Source: Chondrus crispus (Eukaryota; Rhodophyta; Florideophyceae; Gigartinales; Gigartinaceae). Taken from it: a DNA stretch of 64,000 nucleotides. The position numbers and the translations under genes are program-made. The notes beneath the pieces were generated by a model, which worked only from the letters and a program-made list of their open reading frames with translations, made no database searches and had not been told where the DNA came from. This document shows positions 43,820-55,485 of this stretch, in pieces (the stretch's first letter is position 1; each line of letters starts with the position of its first letter). Where the stretch lies: NCBI RefSeq assembly GCF_000350225.1, contig NW_005179185.1:55939-119938 (forward strand), written 5' to 3'.

Positions 43820-45497
43820 TTAAAAGTCATCAAGCTTGCTGTGTTCCTCTGAAGACATGAGACGACGCACACGTAATACACCAATCGGTATTTCAGTACC
43901 ATCTCCGGAGGCATCATCATCATCATCCAGACAATGCACATTCTCTGTGACATTTCTCAAGAAATCATTCAGACGCATTGCCTCCTTCGCCCAGAGTGGG
44001 GCATGAGACTGACGCATCTCTCTCCCATTTCCCTCCGCAGTCTTCTCGAGATCCTTCGTGACCTTGACGCGAAGCAAGGCCAAAGGGAAAAAGCTGACGA
44101 GGCGACCTTCCTCCTGATTACGCGGCCGTCGTGGGAGGGACGGAAGCTGCGTCAGCTCAGCGACATCCCTCAGATTAGCCACGCAAATAGCCGCTTGAGT
44201 CCTTTCCTCCTTTTGCATCGTGAACCACGCCTTCTCTGAACAGTCATCAAACTCAGCATCCGTTTTAAAGATTCCAGATTCAAATAAACATGATGCAGCT
44301 GTCTGCTTAGCTGTCGGGTTTCTGCATACATAAGGACTAGGGGTATCAGACGGATTTAAGTCGTCAAAACCAACGTTGCCGCTAGCTTCAATATCATTTT
44401 TGGATTGAGAGGGTGATCAGTGCCTAACCCCAAACGAAATGCACGAATCTGTGCGCATTTGAGTAGATTGATACAAGACGGCCGGTTAAAAATGAATGGT
44501 TATAATACGAAGCTTGAGAAAATAGGCCGCAGTTGCTCATGAAGCGTACAAACTGGGAACGAAGTGCCTCAATGGCCCTTCCCTGTGCTTGAGCCAAAAT
44601 CTAGTATGCTTTTCTCGAACTCGAGTTGTTATTGGGGCACCTCCGATTTAGGAAGCGCTTAACGTCAGACCATGAATCGTTCCCTGCCTTCGCAAACGTA
44701 CATGCACTAACGATTATGTCACTTAAGCGCGAGGCAGATCCTCTTGTCGCGGCGTACATATCTGCGCCCATCTCCGTATCTAATACCTGCCTGAGAACCT
44801 CATAGCGAACGTAGTGCTGAATCCAAAAAATATACGAACGCCGTCGTCAGAATTTAGTGTCATAAGTGCCATTTAGGAGGGAGCATAAATGTTTCAGCAC
44901 AGCGTGGAGTCGTACCATTGCTATCTTGATGATCTTCAAGTTCATGAAACGTAGAAAACAAAAGAACAGAGAGAGGTTAAATATCTATTCCTGTAAAACA
45001 ACTGAAACGGAAGTCAGAGATTGTACAATGAATTTGCATTCGCTTACCTCATGTACGGTTCTGTGCGAGCCCAAATCACTGCTTTCTGGCCCACCTGTGC
45101 CACCATCTCCCAATTCAGTGGATATCTTAGTCACCGCATCCTTTATGAACATCAAAACCTCCTTTTCCCACTCCTTCCTGCGTTCCATATCAATCTCGAT
45201 GATGTCGCCCAATCGCTTTTGCCCTTCGTGTAATCCCCGCATCCGCAAATTGTTATCCGCATTAGATGCCTTCATTTGAACGTCGATGCGATCCATGTTG
45301 GCATTCAAGAAAGCAAGCTCCTTTTGCTTTGATTCTTGCGTTATCTGGTCTACCATAGCACTTTCACGCAAGGCCTTCAGGTGCATAACCATCTGCTCGT
45401 TCATCAAACGTGCATGCGGATGGCGCTCCGCTCGCTTCTGTATTAGAGGAACCACAGAAGAGCCAGAATTTGTAGCAGATCCAGCTGGCGTCGCCAT
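43820..45497 (-). pseudogene. Coiled-coil gene with probable intron, decayed downstream
   Basis: ATG at 45497 opens a helical, charged protein (ERHPHARLMNEQMVMHLKAL, MDRIDVQMKAS, IEIDMERRKEWEKEVL). At 45050-45042 the sequence GAG then GTAAGC is a strong eukaryotic splice donor (intron first base 45047), so the coding exon probably ends there. Further down the minus strand, 44218-43820 encodes MQKEERTQAAICV..LRDVAEL and an acidic run. 44870-44220 gives broken frames. It could be the accessory ORF of the nearby Harbinger elements or a host gene. No DNA-binding motif was recognised. Confidence 0.35.
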
Positions 45498-46318
45498 GCT
45501 GAGATTAAACCGTCACTTACATGTTTGATGCTCAACTGTTAAGCAAATAGTGGCAAGGCCACCTCGGGCGAACAGTACGTATGTAGATGTGTTTCGAATT
45601 GAGAACGAACTTACACAGTCCAGAACGGCCTTTAGGTTATACACGTTGTCGGATTCGTTCTGGAATGGTTCACGCTGAAGCGATTCTTTCGTTTCGTCGC
45701 TGAATTTCGAAAGGCTTTTGGTTTAACTGCGGTTAATGGGTGCCACTGGAGTGGCGCCATGGAAACACACAATTTAACGTATCGCTGCTGCACCAACAAC
45801 AACACCAACCCAACCAACAACAAACCTCAATTCTCCTTGAGGGCGAGAAGTTTCATCGCAGCCCGTGATTCAGCCTTGACCATAAAAGGTCCGGCCCATG
45901 ACCAGGGAGGTCCTCTCATCAATTTCAAGTAGGGAATCGCATCGGTCTGGAAAACGCCAATGCCTAAACTTCTCACTCACCCTCTGTATCCAACTGTAAC
46001 CACGACAGGCAGGCCTGCAAGGTCATCACATCGGGCGTTAGAAAATCGTGGTTAATAATTACGTTGCAAGGCACTTCGTGCAATCACGGAATATGAGCCT
46101 GGGGATCTGATAGAGAAGTTTGTAAAAGGGAAAAAAGTGTGGTGGTGCCGCTCTGCGATCGCCAATATTCAAGCAGAGCCTCCTTGGGCAGCCATTATTA
46201 TCAGGTACATGGTGGCAATGTCTTGCAACAGCTCGAAATAGAATTCCCTCACCTGATACGACCCTTCGAGAAGCGTCCAGGTGAAAGCAGTGCAGTACGT
46301 CACAGCTTTTTCATGTAG
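45498..46318. other. Stretch without a supported gene
   Basis: Nothing recognised; contains an ACCAACAACAACACCAACCC low-complexity run at about 45792. Confidence 0.35.
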
Positions 46319-48292
46319 TGTGAAGGCAAAGCAGCCGATGGGGAATACGATGTAGAAAACTGCAATGTGCAACCATCAGAACCTGTCGATGAACAGCGTG
46401 CCAATTTTGCTCCCGCTCTTGACAACAACAGAACATCCTTACCGCCAACATATGTTGATCCTTTTTCTGACTGTCCTCCTTCACCAGTTTCTTCTCGGAA
46501 CTGCGATGTGTTCGATAGATGTAGTGGAAAGCGGTATAATCAAGCAGATGCGTGCGTATGCGGGGAGCAGTCTCAAAGAGCGACAGAAACAGAAGGAGAT
46601 GTGCCGCTATTTCTCCCAAGGTCAAGGCTTCCTGATGAGGGAAACGGCGCTATTCTTGTATATGAGTTTTTCTGCTCCTTCGACGACTCAGATGAGCCCG
46701 TATACCCATACCTCCGATCCGAAGGCATGAGGCCTACCAATGAAGCTCTCCCCGTCCCAGTTAGGGAATGTTTGAAGTATTGCACAGAAAAACAATACAG
46801 CGTTCCAGAGGCTGAAAAGCTGTTCGGGCTGCTCACTCTAGTCGAAGGCTACAATCCGACGCCGCAGCGACACATGTTAAACCAGTTTGGCTCAGCAACT
46901 GGGGTTTCAAAGTACTTTGCAAACGTCAGAAGGCAAACGGTTCACCAAGAAGGGTGGAGGACTGCCGTTAAAAAATCGACAATTAAGACAAACCGGACAG
47001 GAGTGTTTAGGCCAGTGCTAGACTTGATGCTGTCGAAAATCACGGAAGCGCGAGGTGCGAGTGCAGTAATCTCATTTTGTGAGGAGCACAAACATGACCA
47101 ACGCGTTTTCTCGGCTCCCTGGAACTCGGAGCACATGAGAGAGTATGCACGTGAGCTTGGTGAAAAGGGGCTGGTAGTGCTTGTCGATTTATACAGTGAC
47201 AGAACCACCTTGAGCAGCTCTGGAACGCAAAGTGCAAATAACATGTGCGGTAGACTTTCAAATATCCGCGGCATAACGAATGAGTGGTTTGAGGTGGGAA
47301 TCGTCCCCACGCTAGATCTTGATGGTGCCCAACTATCTAAGGCTGCTTTTCGCAGAGAAAAGAACCAATTGTGGCAACGATTCACATTCCAAGCTTTTAA
47401 AAGTTGCATAGAGAAATCACACTTTGGCATAGACGTGAACAGAACAAAACTTTTTCCAAGGCTTGGCGCAATTGTGACTGATCAGGTTCAGGAAAGGCCG
47501 TCGTGTGGGTTAAAGGGACACGACAGTTTTTTCGATTGCACACACTGCCTTATTCCAACGCGCAGGAAGACTTCGCCGATCCTAGAACATAGAATGGATG
47601 GAAAGAGACAAAGGAAAGACTGAGCGAGTTCCGGGAATTCATTTCTCTCTGGTTATAGCAAGTGTGACGAGGAGAAATCCATCCATGTGCGTATTGATTG
47701 TGGCGATAACCATTCTTTCCGAGATATTCAGCTCAGCGCACGACAGCGCCCGAGGAGAATCGTTATGTGGACCATCAGAAGGCAAGTCGACGTGGCTCAG
47801 TATCGAATCGGTAACCGCACGTCTCGCAGGTCCGGTATATACATCAAAACATATCGTCGCGATCTGGGTGCCGTCAGCGCTCTGGACTTTCCGCCTTCAC
47901 TATATGCATTTGCAGCGGTCGGGAGCTACCCGTATCTCTTTTATGACAGCGTCGCTTACGATAAGCTTCATGTCAATGAACACGGCATTTTAAGGCAGAT
48001 CACGGATGAGATTCACGAAGTGTTCGAATTCCATTCTCAGTGCAACGGTATGACCAAGGGCGCCGTGGTCGGAATAGCGAATCGGCGCATAGCCGACATT
48101 CAGCGTGCCGCTCAGATGCGTCGCTTCGCGGCTTTTCTCAAATCGAAAGGAGAAAAGCTTTCCGGAGTAACCGGGAAGATGAGGCGGGAATTGCTGTACT
48201 TCCGCTCATTTTCGGTCATGGGCATACCGCGCGATATCCCTCCAGATGAAGATTTATTTGTCGACATTTACGGGAATGTACCAGAGCGATAA
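46319..48292 (+). pseudogene. Plavaka/CACTA-like DDE transposase with one TGA
   Basis: One frame is open from 46319 to a TAA at 48290-48292 apart from TGA at 47621-47623. No ATG lies near the 5' end, so an upstream exon is likely. Motifs: VVLVDLYSDRTTLSSSGTQ (first catalytic Asp; family LYSDATHL-like block), LGAIVTDQVQERPSCGLKGH (second block), FFDCTHCLIP (CxxC zinc pair) and YDKLHVNEHGILRQI (family D.MH..LG block). These fit Plavaka/CACTA-type (KDZ-related) transposases of eukaryotes. Its right end lies 66 bp from the tyrosine recombinase on the other strand. Confidence 0.65.
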
Positions 48293-48358
48293 TGCCATTC
48301 ATACTTGGCCGGAGTAGATTGACATATTCGTGATTTATCATATTGTGGAAGAAGACTT

Positions 48359-49478
48359 TTATGTGGTAGGGACGAAATCCAGCGGGTCTCCACCCACGTG
48401 AGGAGATGAGGTCGTACCTGATCTCCTGCACCGCAGTGCTTCCATCTGAAAGCACGACAACCCAACCCAGAGGCGGGCTCGTTCCCGCCCCACATGCGTC
48501 AGCTCGGCGCCGTTCTGGATTACGCGTTTGGCCGAGAGTTGACTGTTGGATACGAAACGGGATTTTTGCTGAACTTGTGAGAGACGGTGAATAGCAAGCT
48601 CTAACTCGTTGGCTCGTTTTCGTATCTGCTTTTGCACACTCTGCGCAATGGGAAGCCTCAGAACCCATGCCCGGCCGTTGGTTAGATAGTACTGCAAAGA
48701 CGAGAGGGTAGCCCAGCGCCCGGTGGTTGCCATCGTTTCGGCAGATAGACCACAAGAATAGTCATGTAGGGCCCCACTGATTCTAGCGGAATGGAGAGTG
48801 ATGGATCCGTCCAGGAATCCAAAGGAGTGGGCTGTAGATTTAAGTAGATGTAGATAGGAATTGTACGACAAATGGAAGACCGGACCGCTTGCGTTCTGGA
48901 AGCAGAGCGCTTTCAGTAAAGCAATGGCAGGTGCGAAACGAATCGGAACGAACTGAAGAGGGCCAGTTTTGGCGTTGACAATGTTGACGCCGGCCATATT
49001 TTCATGACTGTCTGCAATCCTGACGTTTCCAGGAAGAGCCACTCTTTCCCAAGTAAGGCTGAGAGTTTCGGACATTCTGAGATAACCCGCCCACGAAACA
49101 AGGAGGATAAGAGCTCCTTCGAAATGGTCGTCTTGCAACATACGATGTGCGAAAGCAAGCATTAGGTCCTTGGTAAGCGGAATAGAAGAGCGAGACGGTA
49201 CGTTTATCGTCCATCCTCGAAGACGGCCACAAGCTAAATCGAAGCATTTGCGGTGGTTGGGGAAGAGTAGGCACGTAGTACAGACTAAATTGGACATTTC
49301 TTGGCGACGGGGAGGTCGGGAATTCATAGCATAGCACTCTTGAATGTAATCTGCAACGGAAACATCGAGTTCCACGATGTCATTCGGGAACAGGGGATGT
49401 TCACGTAAATAGTTATCGAAGGCTTTAAGATAAACTCTCCTAGTAGCAGGTTTGAGTATGGCAGACAGTAGCGGGCCG
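48359..49478 (-). pseudogene. Tyrosine recombinase of a DIRS-like retroelement
   Basis: The minus-strand frame is open from about 49478 to TAA at 48359. It has the core-binding helices (PATRRVYLKAFDNYLREH, from about 49450) and the catalytic domain: Arg in AGYLRMSETLSLTW, HSARISGA (H-x-x-R box), GRWATLSSLQYYL (terminal Tyr block). A TGA lies about 30 bp upstream, where the preceding coding sequence continues in a neighbouring frame (LWNTAVIELLIL). Tyrosine recombinases replace integrase in DIRS-like elements. The RNase H end of such an element lies at 59606-59963 on the same strand, on the far side of the 10-kb insertion, which makes the two halves one interrupted element. Stops make it non-functional as written. 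Confidence 0.8.
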
Positions 49479-49527
49479 AGAGAATAAGGAGCTCAATGAC
49501 GGCCGTATTCCAGAGGCGTGGGACGAC

Positions 49528-49531
49528 GGTT
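49528..49531. repeat. Candidate 4-bp target duplication GGTT, left
   Basis: GGTT immediately outside the left inverted repeat; the same four bases follow the right repeat at 59601-59604. Four bases is a short match, so moderate confidence. Confidence 0.6.
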
Positions 49532-50096
49532 AACACAGGTTTGGTGGCAACCAGAATTTGGGATACCAAACAGTACCAGGGGCTCCCCTTCGGATTCCAG
49601 ATATTTTTATATGGTTGTAAAGCTTAGAGCAGTAGTAGTGATATGCGGAAAACAGAAGTGGACAAACAAAAATAGTTTAGAAGTTATCGTCCAACATGTA
49701 CTCTCTAAATCTGGGCGACGGGGGGTTCTGTATAGGCCAAATCAAAAAAATTAACATACAATTTTACTTGGAAATTGCAGTACAATTTATGTTATATAAA
49801 AATTTGATACCTGTTCACAATCTGCCGACAGAATTTAATCCTAAATTCTGTCTGGACTTGCTCGAAGTTGGCGATTGTGGCCCACTTCAAGTCTCCCCGA
49901 CCCACTACGATGACCCGTATCGTCACGTCCACCCCCTCACCGCCAACTCCAAGCTAAACACCAGCATTCCCTTCCTCGCCATCACCACCGACAACCGTCA
50001 CACCCCCGCCCAGCATCTATTCCACGCCATCCCATCCCTCACTACCCCCACTATGTCATGCAGTACCCGCCAACAGCCATCCTCTGACACCAACAA
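49532..50096 (+). repeat. Left terminal inverted repeat, 565 bp
   Basis: Near-identical to the reverse complement of 59035-59600 over its whole length: AACAC.GGTTTGGTGG at the outer end, CCAAACAGTACCAGGGGC, and an inner end at GACACCAACAA where similarity stops sharply. Open frames through the repeat (Pro/Thr/Ser-rich) are probably incidental. Confidence 0.92.
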
Positions 50097-50743
50097 CTCC
50101 GCTTTATTCATCCCGACCATCCCCATTATGTTCCGCATCACCAGCCCCTCCATCTCCCCTTGACCGACGCACGCACCACCCACCTTCCGTGCTTACGGAT
50201 CCGCAGGCCGTGCATCTCGCACAGCTTGCCGCACGCGAGCAGGAAGCTCGAGAACGCAAACTCATCTGCGAGCGCGGCATGTGGAGGCTCCGCCAGCTCC
50301 GTCTCCAATTCATTGAGGCCTTGTTGGTCGAGAAAAAGTACTCTGTCTCACAGAGTATTGGAGAGGGTGCCAGTGGAGTCGTCTGTTCTGCTGTCGACAC
50401 CAACACGGGTAATCGTGTCGCTATCAAGAGGGTTAGTCGTGGCTTCCACAAGGTCCCCGTTTCTATTCGCTTACTGCGTGAAATCAATTTTTTGAGGCTG
50501 CTTCGCGGACATGAGAACATTTTCGAGATACAGGGCATCCTGTTGCTGAGTACAACCAGGGATTTTAATGATGTATTTCTCATCTTCAACTTCATGCCTA
50601 CCAACTTGAACCAATTTTTAAGGGGTGCTGATCAACCTAGTGGCTTGCATGTGCGGTATTTGCCGCCGTGCTTCGCTTACCTATCCCTCTATCATAGACT
50701 GTGGCGGTGTCCTCCGGATTGTTTAGAATCTCGCCGCGCATGA
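50097..50743 (+). pseudogene. Captured MAP-kinase-like N-lobe fragment
   Basis: Begins right at the inner edge of the left inverted repeat. From about 50184 one frame encodes a helical lead, then kinase N-lobe blocks: IGEGASGVVCSA (glycine loop), NRVAIKRV (ATP-binding Lys), LLREINFLRLLRGHENI (helix C Glu), DVFLIFNFMPTNLNQFLRG (hinge). After LHVRY the sequence diverges and there is no catalytic loop or DFG. The order and spacing match the MAPK/CDK group. No ATG is at the 5' end. Intronless, GC-rich host-gene fragment taken up by the transposon. Confidence 0.75.
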
Positions 50744-51597
50744 TGCTGTGTTGGACGGTGTCGGATGTCGCCCAGAGCGCCCAGTATGTACCCCATGAAC
50801 AACAATGTTTACTGTATTCTACCCGTTACTTGAGGCGGAGGAACTTCATGATGTGGTTGGTGATGGCTTCGTCCTATAGTTTGGCTGTCTGCTGGATTAT
50901 GTTATCATCTCGGCGTGCCTTATGGTACGATTTGGTCAACTTCTCGAACACCAACCAGAAGCTGCGGATTCGAACAAAGTTGTCAGACGTTTCGGACGTG
51001 CTGTCCGGAAACATGTCGGTCGGATACGGCTCATTGCAAGCGGTGACAGAAGACGGCATCTTGATGTTGGTTGGTGGTCGGCGGTGATGGTTGAGAAGGC
51101 GGGCGTTGCGGCGGGGGTGCGTCTATTATATAGACTTCGACAAAGTGGATATGACGTTTGGCAGAACCCGATGTGAAGAAGAGTTCAGCCTTTTGTGCTA
51201 CTGCCTGCTGCTCATAAACGGCAGAATTTCTGCAATGCGACAATGCACGAATAGTGCGTGATACGACAGCGTGCCACTCTGTGGTGAGCGTAAAACAGAT
51301 AAGAGTTGATACGGTGAATATGGTTTGCGAACCCCGACGTGAAGAACAGTATAGCCTTTTACATGAGTACTATGTGTTCTGTACCGTCGAGTGAGTAACA
51401 ATCGCATCATTGAAGAGCGCCATACTGTGCAGGTATCAGGCGCAGAAGGCGTTACCAATATCACGCAGATTGTTCAGGACCGCCTCCTGTTCTTTGAAAT
51501 TGTAAGGGTACTTCACACTCCTCGACTCAGGTAGAATTGACACACGGAACACAGCAACTATGCACTCGCCATCTCTCTCAGCATCTTTGAGCTCGTT
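50744..51597. other. Interior of the 10-kb element without a supported gene
   Basis: Short overlapping frames only. A diverged duplication lies at 51163-51210 and 51328-51376 (CGATGTGAAGAAGAG..AGCCTTTT / CGACGTGAAGAACAG..AGCCTTTT). Confidence 0.5.
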
Positions 51598-54222
51598 TCA
51601 GTGCAGCCTTCTGTAGAATTTCGAAGAATCGCCCGGAGGAAGTTGAAGAGTACCGGTCCCTACCACCTTCCCGGACACCATCAATGGCACGGTACTTCCT
51701 GGTTTCACAGCTTCCAGGAACGACGCATTAGATCCCTCGGTTGTAGCTGCGTGTACAGCCATTGAGGGCTCTTCCCCACTATCAGCAATACCGCCTTCGG
51801 GTTTGCTCATATCACGTAATAACAGGACATTGTCGGACAAGTTATTAGTATTGCTCGTGATGGAGTTTCTTGTCACGAAGGATGGTACGGAAGAAGGATC
51901 TTTACATGACCTCTTCATTGGCGCATTAGTAGCTTCTGATAGACCGCAGTGGTTTTGGGCGATTAAACGAAGCCGTTCATGGGCGAAACGATATCGCTCA
52001 GCATCTGCCTCCACTACAGTGCACTTTCTGTTTGTCCGAATGCGAGAAATTGCCGTAGAAAGAGTACCACCGTAAATGTCCAGAACATGACCGTTGTCTG
52101 GACAGAACGTTGACATAAGCTCAGCTAAGAGATTGGGATTTTTCTCCTCCGTCAGAATGGGTGATCTCGTTCCAGGCTTGAGTAACTTGTTAGAAGTAAC
52201 TGGTACCCTAGATATTGCCGCAAACTTCCGTTTCTCTGGGGCCTGCAAAACATGGTAGGGGCTCCGTAAATCTACATTGAACCCATCCAGTCGATGCCCT
52301 GGTGCCTTAGCGAACATGCCAAACTCACAGGCGTTCTGAGGGAAGACGTCCCCTCGATATTCTTGCAACGTCTTGGTGTCCTTCATGATGACGTAAGGGT
52401 ACTGAGGTCCGCTGAAACCCGTTTCCTTAAACGCATTGTACCATCTACTAAAGTACTGTATTGATGTGAATATAAATACCCATCCACCGGGTTTCAGTAT
52501 ACTTCGTGATAGTTCTGCGACGGCCTTCATTTCCGTGGTGTCGACGACATTATCATAACCGTTTCCTGCACCTGACCGGCATGATGGCGTACCGTACGGA
52601 GGGTCTGTACACAGTAGATCGAACAATGGGCATTTGTCCGTTCTCACGTATCCATAGTATTCCTGCCATTTCATTTGATATGCTTCTATGCCAAGTTCCT
52701 TCAGGAAGTCTCTCCTTTTCATCATGACAACCTCCCTATCGTCTGTGTAATTGACACATGTCTTAAGTCGTTCTGAGCCCTCGCTTTGAGGAGCAGCCGA
52801 CTTGGCATATGCAGCTGGCGGAGGATTGGCAGTATTCTGTTCAGCTGGATCTTTCCCGTCGGCGGATATATGTGGATCAACGGGTATACCCATTATCTCA
52901 TTTACTTCATCAGCAGTACCCCCCAGCGTACCGTTGCCCTCTGTATGAGCAGCGGCCGTGGACGTATGGGGGCCGGAAGCTTGGGTAGCTGGTGTACTGT
53001 TTATAGCAGGTGATGGGGCAGGGGTTGTAACATACTTGGCCTTGTACTTCTCTTCCTTGAATGAGGCGATCTGGGGACAAGTTCGGCGATACAGTTCTAG
53101 AATAACATCCAGTATTGCTCTGTCGTTTCCCTTGTTAGTGAGCACTGCTATATCGAATTTGGTTGTGCATAGTAAATTCGCTTTCGTTGTCTCCATTTCA
53201 CTTGGCCACTTATCTGTCTCCAATAGTTCTTCGAATTTTCTTGCTTCCTGCAAAGCAGCCTTGGCCTTCTGAAACTGCTCTCCAACTACTTTGTATGATA
53301 CAGGTTTGAAGTTGTGCAATCTGCACATGTCACGTACACGATACAATGTATTTACCTGAGCAACCTCGCCATGTGCACCAGAAGCATTCATGAATGGGAT
53401 GCAAGACTTCAGTGAACTGATGTGAATGAAGTTGCGAAATACTCGACAGTCTGTGTTGCTCGTGCTTGGGGATTTGGAAGGTCTCACGACACCACTTAGC
53501 GTGCATGGTGATGCGATGAGATGGGGATGTTCAGATGTAACAATCTATCCGATTGTGTTGACCACTCTTTGCGACAGTCGCAGCGCAGTAGTAGCAGTTT
53601 GTTTCAATGTGCTCTCCTTTTGATGGGCACAAACATCGTAAGCACAGGCGATTTGCTTTGCTGTCGGTGTTCGGCCATTTTCCGCTTTCAAACGAGCCGC
53701 CTCCCCTCGCAGACCACAAAGAGTATCGTAAAAGGTCGTTTCAATGTAATAACTAGGGACATGCTGCCTGTTTTGATGGCGCGTAAGTTGCCGCAACACC
53801 TGCACGTTATGGCCACCACTCAATATGGTCACACTCCAAGAGAATCCACTCCATTGCGCAGGTAGCTCGTCGATGAGCTCGAGAATAGCAACAAGTCTGT
53901 GCATCCCGTCGACCACGCCGTGCCATTGCGTCTTTGTGCGACTTTTCTCCCTTGCCTCCGTCTCCGTCAAACCCTTCCCCTTGAAATGGTCGATCACATA
54001 TCGCCGGTAGGTACCCGTCAACGGCATGAGCACTGGCATATCTGATCCCGCAGTGATACATGGTTCGTGAGGTGCCTCACCCGCTTCGTGATTACCTTCG
54101 GCAACGGCATGGCCTCGGAACAGTACCTTCATTCGTTCTACACCTGAACGAACTATGGCTCTAACATTTGTGAGCGGTATGCAGTCCCTAGGATTAACTG
54201 TCGTGTTAGTTGAGCCCTCCAT
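51598..54222 (-). pseudogene. ParB-like / DPPY DNA amino-methyltransferase, split by one TAG
   Basis: A single minus-strand frame from ATG 54222 to TGA 51598, interrupted only by TAG at 53547-53545. The N-terminal part (about 225 residues) is ParB-like: IPLTNVRAIVRSG then VVDGMHRLVAILEL, the DG..R..A motif of ParB/Srx-fold proteins. The C-terminal part has a helical linker, a disordered Pro/Thr region, then FDLLCTDPPYG (catalytic motif IV, DPPY at 52605-52594), LKPGGWVFIF and, near the C-terminus, HVLDIYGGTLSTA (SAM-binding motif I variant). Motif IV before motif I is the beta-type order of N6-adenine/N4-cytosine methyltransferases. ParB-methyltransferase fusions are known in phages and bacteria; here it sits in a eukaryotic transposon. 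With the TAG it may be two proteins, a readthrough product or a dead gene. An upstream ATG at 54320 opens another frame that could be a shifted N-terminus. Confidence 0.75.
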
Positions 54223-54320
54223 CACGTCCGCAAATAATGCTTTGCCACCTCCATCCTGTCGCGCACTTGTGGGGATGGATCATTCCGAGACGCTTGAGCT
54301 GACTTCCCTTTCCGCGTCAT

Positions 54321-55392
54321 ACCTGATAGTGGGTTTACTTTCGTACAGAACGGGGGTCTGAAGTAAGACAGAAATTTTAAATTGGGAAGGAGGGTGGCGT
54401 ACAGTTTGCCAACAGAAATTACTCTAACTCGAACCAGTTAAAATTAACAGGATGGCTTGTTGCTACCGGTGTTCTGGTGCTTATGAGCACATGGTCAATT
54501 CAATGAGATAGGGAAGTCAAGACATACAGTAGCCCCGAATATGCCATGAACAATTCCGAAAGAAGTACGAAATCCTGCACCTGCTTGTGGAAACTGCAGT
54601 ATCCGACCGTGCCGGACCGAATACTTCATTTCTGCCCTGGTTTTATAGCGAAACAAACGAGAATTGCATACTGATACCACACGTTAATATCTTCAGGACT
54701 AACAATCGAATCAGAGTGATGTCCATGATCTCCGACTGTTCGATAATTAAACTCCGTCTCCACGCCATCAGTATGTGCAGTACGCAGCAGGAACCTTCTG
54801 GACATGTCTGCACGTAGCGTACGTGTCCCCATTCCCGCACTTTATCTACTCATTCATAGCCTGAATCTCCCGGATTTACTTTGCGGTTGAGGCTGCAACG
54901 GAAAGAACTGTGATCATGATTGTGTGCTGTCCGTCAATGGCGATCATGAATTTGTGCCGTGTGGGACAGCAGAAAACGTGTCATGACTTTGAGAACCTAA
55001 AACTAAGTATCAGTAAGGCATAACTGTTCTCACGAAATGTGGAATGAAAAATCTATATTTGGACATGGTGAACATTGCGTATTAAATTTAGTGCAACATA
55101 TGATTTGGGTGCAATCTCCCAAATATTTGATTCAGATATGTTTCAAACAGCGCTCTCTCAGATCTGTAAAGCTTCCATTACAGGCTTCTTCATAGTAGCG
55201 CAGAGACAGCAGCCAGCCATTCATAGCTCGGCGTACCTGCTCAGTGAATATCAGTATTCACGGATAGCTAAACTGGTCATCCAGCAGGCATTATCTGTTC
55301 CACAGAGCAGTATCGCTGCTGCTTGTGTGGAGCTGCACCCGCCATCACCTGAATTCTCGTGCTGCAGTGCTTGTAGTTGATACACGCTCCAG
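54321..55392. promoter_or_regulatory. Divergent intergenic region of the 10-kb element
   Basis: About 1 kb between the divergent methyltransferase and transposase genes, with no supported gene. It must hold both promoters. A GTGCTTATGAGCAC inverted repeat lies at about 54477. Confidence 0.5.
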
Positions 55393-55400
55393 TATATAAA
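55393..55400 (+). promoter_or_regulatory. TATA box of the DUF7869 gene
   Basis: TATATAAA 86 bp upstream of the ATG at 55486, followed by AGG. Spacing fits a short 5' leader of roughly 55-60 bases. Confidence 0.7.
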
Positions 55401-55485
55401 AGGTAAAGAGGGTACCATCCTGGTCTCCGCGATAAAGTTCCTCAACCCATCTCAATCCACAACAACCCATCTCAGAACCATTCCA

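Noticed and set aside
49532-50096. Pro/Thr/Ser-rich frame through the left inverted repeat as a real gene
   Set aside because: The same frame is found inverted in the right repeat, has no start context or domain, and ends with the repeat.
48359-54222. The methyltransferase as the known DIRS1 methyltransferase domain
   Set aside because: DIRS1-type elements can carry a methyltransferase domain, but this gene lies inside the inverted repeats of the 10-kb element, not in the retroelement.
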